From: an uncultured Eubacteriales bacterium
Lineage (GTDB): Bacteria; Bacillota; Clostridia; Christensenellales; UBA1242
Assembly (NCBI GenBank): GCA_900557655.1
Contig: USTX01000011.1
Location: 1-10,470 of the forward strand
Direction: 5' to 3'
Length of the DNA: 10,470 bases
Positions 1-5,172 of this stretch are shown one piece after another; position 1 is the stretch's first letter; the number at the start of each line of letters is the position of its first letter. Made by a program: the position numbers and the translations under genes. Below the pieces are notes generated by a model. That model was not told the DNA's origin, ran no database searches, and saw only the letters and a program-made list of their open reading frames with translations.

Positions 1-354
1 ATATACTTTAAAACGCGTAGAATTATCATTATATGTTGTTGTATAAGTATCATTTCCTTTTGCCCATTTAACACTTATATCATTACCTTCATATTCTTTA
101 TACCCCGATTCTCCTGCTGTTTTAACATGTAAGACAATTGAATCTTGTACGAAAGAAATATATGGAAGCATTTTAGAATCCGTTTTAAAATCATAATTGT
201 CTACATAATCTAAATAATCCGCAAATTGAAATCCCTTTATAGAGACATTGTTGTTTGAACCATAATTAAATTCAATTTGATAATTTACTAGATAATTACC
301 CTCATTATCTTTTTTATAATCTTTATTAAAACGCCCGCCGCATCCCCCGCACAC
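1..354 (-). CDS. Unidentified AT-rich reading frame, cut by left window edge
   Basis: The minus-strand frame entered after the stop triplet at 379-381 runs open to position 1, about 125 codons. Seen: 330 bases at 26% GC by my count, where an open frame this long is unlikely by chance. The translation looks protein-like, rich in Asn, Asp, Tyr and Lys, with alternating beta-type stretches such as VNYQIEFNYG, NVSIKGFQF, SIVLHVKT and DISVKWAKG. No cysteine motif, membrane segment or enzymatic motif appears past residue 10. There is no ATG near its beginning. The only early start codon is GTG at 354-352, with a weak AAGG upstream, and it would give an odd CGGCGG-rich N terminus. I infer either an acquired or truncated gene for a surface or secreted beta-rich protein, or a join. 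I do not recognise the family. The start given is nominal; coding character begins near 330. Confidence 0.5.
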   Translation of the reverse strand, partial: MCGGCGGRFNKDYKKDNEGNYLVNYQIEFNYGSNNNVSIKGFQFADYLDYVDNYDFKTDSKMLPYISFVQDSIVLHVKTAGESGYKEYEGNDISVKWAKGNDTYTTTYNDNSTRFKVY

Positions 355-361
355 GCGCGCC
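331..361. other. Extremely GC-rich tract at a composition boundary
   Basis: Bases 331-360 contain 25 G or C out of 30, between a 26% GC block on the left and the pyk gene on the right. On the minus strand it holds G-runs (GGGGG, GGCGGG) and alternating CG. It starts seven bases past the pyk stop codon. No complementary arms followed by a U-tract could be found, so it does not look like the pyk terminator. The ATG inside it (343-341) is followed by a stop after five codons and is not a gene start. Confidence 0.5.
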
Positions 362-368
362 TTAGCTT

Positions 369-1778
369 TTACGCGAAATCAAGGATAAGCATATTGCTGC
401 CCGAAATGCGGGTTTCTTTGCCCGCGGTTTGAACAACAAGATCGCCTTTTTTAATAAGTTTGGTTGCAACCGCCATCTCTTTTGCGTGCTCAATAAGCCT
501 GTCAATAGTGTCTATCTCTGGCTGGCGGATAGGATAAACTCCCCAAACCGCGCCAAGGCTTTGAAACACGCGTTCATTAGGCGTGCATCCCAAAATCGGC
601 ACGTCAGGCCTAAACCGAGACACCTCGATGGCCGTTGACCCCGACCTCGTTACCGCGATAATCGCCTTTGCCGCACTGGTTTTAGCAAGCGCACACGCAC
701 CAAACGCCACGCTGGCATTAAGATTGCCCGAAAGTTTTTCAAATTTTGAAAAGTCAAGCGCACCTACTTGACCCGCTTCACACTCAACGATTATCGATGA
801 CATCGTTTCAATAACGCGCGCCGGAAATGCCCCAACGCTAGTCTCGCCCGAAAGCATCACTGACCCCGTACCATCTAAAATTGCATTAGCAACGTCGCTA
901 ATTTCTGCCCTAGTTGGCCTGCTGTGCGTTATCATCGATTCAAGCATCTGTGTGGCCGTTATGCTAAGCTTGCCCGCCGCCTTGCACTTAGAAATTATCT
1001 GCTTTTGAATAGCAGGTATTTTTTCAAAAGGAACTTCAACGCCAAGGTCTCCGCGCGCCACCATAATACCATCACTGGCCGCAATAATTTCGTCAATATT
1101 GTCAACGCCCTCTTGGTTTTCAATCTTAGAAATTATCTTCATTTCTTTGTCACCAAGACGATGCAAATATGCGCGAATTTGCCCAACGTCCTCTTTATTT
1201 CTTACAAATGAGATAGCAAGATACTCCGCGCGCTCATTAACCGCGAAAAGAATGTCGGCCTTGTCTTGCGCAGACAAGTATGGCAAGTCAAGCTCAACGC
1301 CTGGGATATTAATGCTTTTGTTATTGCCAAGCACGCCGCCAAAAACCACCTCGCAATTCACGTCCGTTTCAGTGGTTGAAATAACCCTAAGTTCAATTAA
1401 CCCGTCCGCAAGTAAAATTCTTGTGCCTCGCCCTACAATATTAGGCAGGTTTTTATACGTCACCGAAACGCGCTCACTTGACCCAACTTCGTCACGCGTG
1501 GTAAGCGTAAAACGCTGTTTTTCTTTCAAAACAACCTCGCCGTTTTCAAACTGCTTAATGCGAATTTCTGGCCCTTTAGTGTCAATCATAATAGGCAGCG
1601 CAATGCCGAGTCTCTCGCGAATACGCTTGACACTGTCAATCTGCTTTTTGTGCGACGCCTGGTCGCCATGGCTCATATTAAATCGCGCAACGTTCATCCC
1701 AGCCGCCACCATCTCGACTAAAACGCGCTCATCCTCACACGCCGGTCCCATCGTTGCAATAATCTTTGCTTTTCTCAT
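369..1778 (-). CDS. pyk: Pyruvate kinase
   Basis: Converts phosphoenolpyruvate and ADP to pyruvate and ATP in the cytoplasm, the last step of glycolysis. The 469 residues are the usual length of the short form, without the extra C-terminal PEP-utiliser domain found in many Bacillota. Seen: the N-terminal substrate and cation loop ARFNMSHGD (31-39), MIDTKGPEIR (64-73) at the barrel/B-domain hinge, the B domain roughly 74-165, SKIENQEG with catalytic Lys218, MVARGDLGVEVP (239-250) with the Mg ligands, ITATQMLESM (273-282), SRPTRAE (286-292) and the C-terminal domain from about 345. One oddity: the usual DGTD-AVMLSGET motif reads DGTGSVMLSGET here, with Gly305 at a normally conserved Asp. Start ATG at 1778 follows AAGGGGGAAGG with good spacing. 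It is monocistronic, with its own promoter and a repeat-bearing leader. No terminator is visible before the sequence changes character at 361. Confidence 0.97.
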   Translation of the reverse strand: MRKAKIIATMGPACEDERVLVEMVAAGMNVARFNMSHGDQASHKKQIDSVKRIRERLGIALPIMIDTKGPEIRIKQFENGEVVLKEKQRFTLTTRDEVGSSERVSVTYKNLPNIVGRGTRILLADGLIELRVISTTETDVNCEVVFGGVLGNNKSINIPGVELDLPYLSAQDKADILFAVNERAEYLAISFVRNKEDVGQIRAYLHRLGDKEMKIISKIENQEGVDNIDEIIAASDGIMVARGDLGVEVPFEKIPAIQKQIISKCKAAGKLSITATQMLESMITHSRPTRAEISDVANAILDGTGSVMLSGETSVGAFPARVIETMSSIIVECEAGQVGALDFSKFEKLSGNLNASVAFGACALAKTSAAKAIIAVTRSGSTAIEVSRFRPDVPILGCTPNERVFQSLGAVWGVYPIRQPEIDTIDRLIEHAKEMAVATKLIKKGDLVVQTAGKETRISGSNMLILDFA

Positions 1779-1798
1779 ACCTTCCCCCTTGCTTATCC

Positions 1799-1885
1799 TG
1801 TTTCAAAACGGCATTCTTACATTTACCGCCTTTATTACGGCCTCATACCTTTTACCAATTTTTGTTGCGGCCTTATGTTTTTACC
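1799..1885 (-). repeat. Three tandem 29-bp repeats in the pyk leader
   Basis: On the minus strand three units of exactly 29 nt follow each other: 1885-1857, 1856-1828 and 1827-1799. Each opens with GGTAAA and carries a (G)GCCG core 14 to 16 nt in (GGCCG, GGCCG, TGCCG), followed by an A/T-rich tail. A GCGG or TTGG precedes each unit, so the first unit can form a short GCGG/CCGC stem. The array lies between the predicted transcription start near 1898 and the pyk ribosome binding site, so it would be transcribed as leader RNA. Copies are imperfect but the period is exact. Confidence 0.7.
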
Positions 1886-1904
1886 GCATTTGTTTTCCAA
1901 TTTT

Positions 1905-1933
1905 ATTATACTCCTATTCTGCCCCTCACGCAA
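1905..1933 (-). promoter_or_regulatory. Sigma-A promoter of pyk
   Basis: The -10 box is a perfect TATAAT (1910-1905). A weak -35 TTGCGT (1933-1928) sits 17 nt upstream. Transcription would start near 1898, giving a leader of about 120 nt. The promoter lies between the upstream terminator (1991-2025) and pyk, as expected for an independent unit. Confidence 0.65.
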
Positions 1934-1990
1934 ACGTTTTGATAAATAATTGAAATCAGCAACCATCAATCAACTTTATTTTAAGAAATA

Positions 1991-2025
1991 AAAAATCGCC
2001 TTGAATAATATAATTCAAAGCGATT
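1991..2025 (-). terminator. Intrinsic terminator after spoIIQ
   Basis: On the minus strand AATCGCTTTGAAT pairs with ATTCAAGGCGATT over 13 bp with one G-U pair, around a six-base loop (2012-2007), and is followed by a U-tract. It lies about 110 nt past the spoIIQ stop and just upstream of the pyk promoter, so it separates the two units. Confidence 0.88.
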
Positions 2026-2132
2026 ATAGTTTTGCGCTTGATGTGCGCGGACAAATCTATAATACCCCCCTCTGCTCCGCCGCACCTCTTTGGCTAGCGG
2101 ACAGCCCTCTATTTGGCAGGGGCTTTAACGGA
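2026..2132. other. GC-rich untranslated 3' segment of the spoIIQ transcript
   Basis: Non-coding DNA between the spoIIQ stop and its terminator, together with 1779-1990 forming a gene-free stretch of 354 bases. The segment 2063-2120 is GC-rich and contains an imperfect direct repeat on the plus strand, CCTCTTTGGCTAG (2085-2097) and CCTCTATTTGGCAGG (2106-2120), plus an AGCCC/GGGCT inverted pair. Its look (C-run, CTCTGCTCCGCCGCACCTC, TTTGGC, AGCGGACAG) is like dispersed intergenic repeats of Clostridia genomes. That resemblance is from memory and not tested. Confidence 0.35.
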
Positions 2133-2747
2133 TTATTTTTTGCTTGAAAGATAGTCATTAGGGTCGGCTGGGTTGCCATTAACCAAAACCTCAAAATGCA
2201 GGTGGCATCCGTCGGCTTTTTCGCTGGTAGACGTGCCCATCTCGGCGATTTCTTGGCCTTTTGTTACCTTATCGCCAACCGAAACGGCGGCGTTTGTTAC
2301 TGACTTATAGACGGTTTTGATGTTGTCGTTATGAACAATGGTTATAACAACGCCATCCATAAGCGAGTTGTCGATGCTTTCAACCGTGCCATCGAAGGCT
2401 GCTAAAACCTTGGTGCCCTCTGGCCCAGCATAGTCGATGCCAAGGTGCGCTTTCCACGCGCCGCTGGTTTTGTCTTCAACAACGTGGTCCTCAGCATACT
2501 CTTTTGAAATATTGGCGTCTTTAACTGGCGAATCAAAAACTATAACGTCGTCACCGCCCGTTGGCTCAACGTTAGGGTCTTCTTGCTCTTGCCTTTGGGT
2601 TGGGCTATCTACCTTATAAAGTTCAGCAACCGACACCGCGGTTATAACGCTAAACACACAAATTACGCAAAATGCAACAACAAGCGCATATGCATTACGT
2701 TTTGAAAATGCCTTTACCTTTTGAAAAAATCTTTTAATCTTTGACAT
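2133..2747 (-). CDS. spoIIQ: SpoIIQ-like LytM/M23 membrane-anchored protein
   Basis: Known role of the family: made in the forespore, SpoIIQ spans the inner membrane and its LytM domain binds SpoIIIAH across the intermembrane space, forming the channel needed for engulfment and late forespore gene expression. Seen in 204 residues: a basic N terminus, one membrane segment (20-42), an acidic linker, then an M23 domain from about 68. Both zinc motifs are present: HLGID (His101, Asp105) and HLHFE (His182, His184). The zinc site is therefore complete, as in clostridial SpoIIQ and unlike the degenerate Bacillus protein, so endopeptidase activity is possible. The segment FDSPVKDANISKEY and the closing DPNDYL are also SpoIIQ-like. 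I chose ATG 2747 because AAGGGGAG lies six nt upstream; the in-frame ATG at 2810 has no such site. The upstream neighbour is YwmB-like. A general M23 cell-wall hydrolase is the alternative. Confidence 0.8.
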   Translation of the reverse strand: MSKIKRFFQKVKAFSKRNAYALVVAFCVICVFSVITAVSVAELYKVDSPTQRQEQEDPNVEPTGGDDVIVFDSPVKDANISKEYAEDHVVEDKTSGAWKAHLGIDYAGPEGTKVLAAFDGTVESIDNSLMDGVVITIVHNDNIKTVYKSVTNAAVSVGDKVTKGQEIAEMGTSTSEKADGCHLHFEVLVNGNPADPNDYLSSKK

Positions 2748-2777
2748 AACTTCTCCCCTTTTTTGGTTGTTGAATTG

Positions 2778-2805
2778 ATTATTGCCCGCCTTTTTGAAAA
2801 TATAC
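2778..2805 (-). promoter_or_regulatory. Possible forespore-type promoter before spoIIQ
   Basis: GTATA (2805-2801) resembles the -35 of sigma-F/G promoters and is followed after 14 nt by GGCAATAAT (2786-2778), a partial match to a sigma-F -10. The spacing and the -10 are imperfect. It is listed because spoIIQ is a sigma-F gene in Bacillus subtilis and no sigma-A promoter is evident here. Confidence 0.2.
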
Positions 2806-2812
2806 ACCAAAA

Positions 2813-2847
2813 TTTAAAGTTTAAAGTTGAAAGTTTAAAGTTTAAAT
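2813..2847. repeat. Five-unit heptanucleotide repeat (TTTAAAG)
   Basis: Five consecutive 7-bp units on the plus strand: TTTAAAG, TTTAAAG, TTGAAAG, TTTAAAG, TTTAAAT. It fills the gap between the stop of the YwmB-like gene (2856) and the region just upstream of spoIIQ. Such short repeats gain or lose units by slippage, which here would change the spacing between the two genes but not a reading frame. Confidence 0.85.
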
Positions 2848-2855
2848 GCGGTTTT

Positions 2856-3314
2856 TTAGTAGCTTCCCATAATAATCGGGCTGGCTACTGTTACGTTTTG
2901 GCCGCTTATTGCGATATGTACGTTGCTTTCAAGACCCTTGACGCGATACGGAAGCCGCGCTGACACGCCATAGATGTTTCTTACCGCGCCGACCTGCGTT
3001 TGCTTGGTTAACAGCACGCCAAACCTAGCCAAAAACTCGTCAATGTTAAAGTTGGTTAAATTCGCCTTAAAAAACTCACCAATCACCTCGCCTTCGCCGC
3101 CGTTTTTAGTATACGTACGCACGTCTATTCCCGTGATTTCGCTTGCAAACCCCAAATTTACGCCGCCTCTGTACGCATTAACTCCCTTTTCGTTTGCGTA
3201 CACGCCAACCGCGCACACCGCCTGATTATTTCGCGCATTAAGCCCGCCAATATTAAACCAAATCACACCGCCAAAAAGGACGGCCGCAACAAAAAGTATA
3301 ACTAATTTTCTCAT
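2856..3314 (-). CDS. YwmB-like (DUF1779) secreted or membrane-anchored protein
   Basis: A 152-residue protein with a basic start and a single hydrophobic segment (4-20) acting as signal or anchor, then a soluble extracytoplasmic domain. The C-terminal part, with NIYGVSARLP (113-122), NVHIAIS (131-137) and the ending VTVASPIIMGSY, resembles the end of YwmB proteins as I remember it (NLQIALR..., VTVGTPIVTTEY). In Bacillus ywmB lies in the murAA-spoIID-spoIIQ neighbourhood; here it directly precedes spoIIQ, which supports the call. It is shorter than Bacillus YwmB (about 240 residues), mainly in the first half. The biochemical role of the family is not established. Start ATG 3314 has AAGGTGA six nt upstream, but that site lies inside a hairpin. 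A link to spoIIQ is likely: the gap is 108 nt with no terminator. No catalytic motif was seen. Confidence 0.5.
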   Translation of the reverse strand: MRKLVILFVAAVLFGGVIWFNIGGLNARNNQAVCAVGVYANEKGVNAYRGGVNLGFASEITGIDVRTYTKNGGEGEVIGEFFKANLTNFNIDEFLARFGVLLTKQTQVGAVRNIYGVSARLPYRVKGLESNVHIAISGQNVTVASPIIMGSY

Positions 3315-3342
3315 AAAAAATCACCTTCATTGAAGATGATTT
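3315..3342 (-). terminator. Terminator-like hairpin covering the RBS of the YwmB-like gene
   Basis: On the minus strand AAATCATCTTC (3342-3332) pairs with GAAGGTGATTT (3328-3318) over 11 bp with one G-U pair and a three-base loop. Six U residues (3320-3315, the first three within the stem) lead directly into the ATG. An eight-base A-run lies upstream, so the hairpin is nearly symmetric. It stands 15 nt past the flippase stop and could terminate that transcript. Its 3' arm is also the Shine-Dalgarno of the next gene, so the folded form would block translation. Confidence 0.65.
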
Positions 3343-3357
3343 CCTTTTTTTTATTGT

Positions 3358-5049
3358 TTATTCATTACTATCTTTATTGCAATTTGTTTTACTTTGTGGC
3401 GACTTTACGCCAGCAATTTCGTCTGACATATTTGTTAAAGTTGCCTCTGCGCTAGATGCGGTAGGTAATACTTTATCTGCATCAGTATGCAAGGTTTCTG
3501 CGCGCTTCTTTTTCTTGCGTGAGACAACCAGCTCCACGATAAATTTGGTAAGAATATATATAAAGCCGATTATCAAAACAAGATAATAGTCAAACATTCG
3601 CCAGCTGAAAAACGACCATGCAACGGTGTTGCTGTTTTTAAAGAAAAAGTTATACATTATAAGAAACGCGATTTCTTTTATCCCCGTTCCGCCAGGCAAA
3701 ATCATAATAGTTGAGGCCTGCTCTACCACCATATATCGCCCGACCGAGATAAGCCAAATAACAAAAACTGGAACAAACCCCTCGGCCGTCACAGTTGTTG
3801 AAAAGGCCATACAACAGAAAAAACCAATTGACGTGTAAAACAGCAGATCAAGCATGCTGTAAACTATCGACATAACCAAAACACCCTTGTTTTTGGCAAG
3901 ATAGCGCATCGAACTTTGATACTCAACCACTTGACGCATAAACTTATCATAACTTTTTCGATAGTTTTTAACAATTCTAAGGCGATACCCAAATCGAATT
4001 GACCATTTGGCAATCTTGCGGCCAACAATTTTGCTGCTGCCTAAAAATAAAAAGCTCATCGAGATAAAAGTGGTTATAATAATGCCAACAACGCCCAAAA
4101 TTTTAAGCAATATGATAAGCAGGTTAACAAGCCCACTTTCAGGCGGAATAAGCGGAACAAGAAACGCATAAATAACGATAACAAAAACCCAGTGAACAAG
4201 CTGCTGAATTATCATCTTAATAATCGGTATACTTGTTGCAACGCCGGGGGTTATCCCGCCCTTAATCAGGTTTAAGATTTGGCTTGGTTGCCCACCAACC
4301 GCCATCGGCGTGATATAGTCATAATATTTACCTAAAACCGCCACCTTAAGTGACAGCAAAAACCGCCACTTTCCTGTTGTGTTTTTCAAAAACACTGAGA
4401 TGTTTAAGGCTGAAACTAAATAAAGCCCAAAAAAACACACAACAGCACCAATAAGCCAATAAAGTTTGGTGCCTTGCTGAGCAATAACCTCACCAAGCGA
4501 CGACCCAGCGTTTTCTTTTAAAAGGCTTTTTAAAACAAAAACCATAAACAGAACATTGATAATCAAGAATATCAAGTTCCATATAAAAGACTTTTTCTTT
4601 TTTTTCGGGTCTTTTTTCTCGGCCTCGTTAAGCCTTTCCTGCGCTGCGTCTACGTCTATAAGTGCGTCTTTTATCTCAACTTGCGCCTCAGTTGCCGCCT
4701 CGCCTACATTAGCGTCAGCCTCAGCAGGCGCCTCACCATCGCCAATACCAGCCATAACCTCATTAGCCACATCGCCTACACTGGCGTCGGCCGAAGTTTT
4801 CGCCTTGCTGGCATCCTCAATTATCACTTCACTGCCGGCTTGTGCGATTAATTTCTTTTCGCCATCGACTGATTCTATCTTTTTTTCGTTAATCGGTTTT
4901 TCGTGTTTAGCTTTTTTTTCATCAGCCGCAACTACATTACTATTTAAAACTCTTTCGCTGGCAATCGGATTTTTATAATTTTTCTTATGCAAAACAACGG
5001 TCGTTTGACCGCGCGTTGATTTTGTTTTGTTGTTTTGCTTATTTTTCAC
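3358..5049 (-). CDS. Flippase-like membrane protein (UPF0104/LPG synthase TM family)
   Basis: A multi-pass inner-membrane protein of the family of MprF's N-terminal flippase half, AglD and YbhN (PF03706); members move lipids or lipid-linked molecules, but the substrate here is unknown. Seen in 563 residues: a hydrophilic extension (1-153), membrane segments near 155-174, 196-216, 280-300, 306-335, 388-415, 425-440, 455-475 and 485-508, and a charged tail (510-563). Family signatures are GKYYDYITPMAVGGQPSQ (240-257) and LPGGTGIKE (451-459). No C-terminal aminoacyl-transferase domain is present, so it is not a full MprF. The extension contains a duplicated motif, ADASVGDVANE (87-97) and ADANVGEAATE (111-121), in an Ala/Glu-rich stretch, then a Lys-rich patch before the first membrane segment. 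The start is GTG 5049, with no Shine-Dalgarno in the normal window; no other plausible early start exists. Own promoter at 5061-5090. Confidence 0.87.
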   Translation of the reverse strand: MKNKQNNKTKSTRGQTTVVLHKKNYKNPIASERVLNSNVVAADEKKAKHEKPINEKKIESVDGEKKLIAQAGSEVIIEDASKAKTSADASVGDVANEVMAGIGDGEAPAEADANVGEAATEAQVEIKDALIDVDAAQERLNEAEKKDPKKKKKSFIWNLIFLIINVLFMVFVLKSLLKENAGSSLGEVIAQQGTKLYWLIGAVVCFFGLYLVSALNISVFLKNTTGKWRFLLSLKVAVLGKYYDYITPMAVGGQPSQILNLIKGGITPGVATSIPIIKMIIQQLVHWVFVIVIYAFLVPLIPPESGLVNLLIILLKILGVVGIIITTFISMSFLFLGSSKIVGRKIAKWSIRFGYRLRIVKNYRKSYDKFMRQVVEYQSSMRYLAKNKGVLVMSIVYSMLDLLFYTSIGFFCCMAFSTTVTAEGFVPVFVIWLISVGRYMVVEQASTIMILPGGTGIKEIAFLIMYNFFFKNSNTVAWSFFSWRMFDYYLVLIIGFIYILTKFIVELVVSRKKKKRAETLHTDADKVLPTASSAEATLTNMSDEIAGVKSPQSKTNCNKDSNE

Positions 5050-5060
5050 CTGTCTTGTTT

Positions 5061-5090
5061 AGTCTACCCCACTGCGCGCAAATTTGTCAA
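5061..5090 (-). promoter_or_regulatory. Sigma-A promoter of the flippase-like gene
   Basis: A perfect -35 TTGACA (5090-5085), an 18-nt spacer and a -10 TAGACT (5066-5061, four of six consensus bases). The start of transcription would fall near 5052-5056, only a few bases before the GTG codon at 5049, so the mRNA would be almost leaderless. It lies downstream of the terminator at 5145-5170, consistent with a separate unit. Confidence 0.6.
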
Positions 5091-5144
5091 TCAATTAATT
5101 AAACAATTAAATAATTTTACCCAAAATTTGCCAAATTCTGCAAT

Positions 5145-5170
5145 AAAAAACCACCATAAAGGTGGTCTTT
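5145..5170 (-). terminator. Intrinsic terminator of the parvulin lipoprotein gene
   Basis: On the minus strand ACCACC (5166-5161) pairs with GGTGGT (5155-5150), extended by one G-U and several A-U pairs, around a five-base loop. A run of U follows (5150-5145). It starts three bases past the stop codon at 5173. Confidence 0.88.
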
Positions 5171-5172
5171 CG

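Noticed and set aside
329..343. ATG at 343 preceded by GGGGG as a start just after pyk
   Set aside because: The frame stops after five codons.
1099..1953. Plus-strand open frame of 284 codons opposite pyk
   Set aside because: It overlaps a certain pyruvate kinase gene and runs on across the pyk promoter and leader repeats; its Ser/Thr/Leu-rich translation is typical of an antisense shadow.
2748..2810. ATG at 2810 as start of spoIIQ
   Set aside because: It has no Shine-Dalgarno, and its extra residues cover the AAGGGGAG site that serves ATG 2747.
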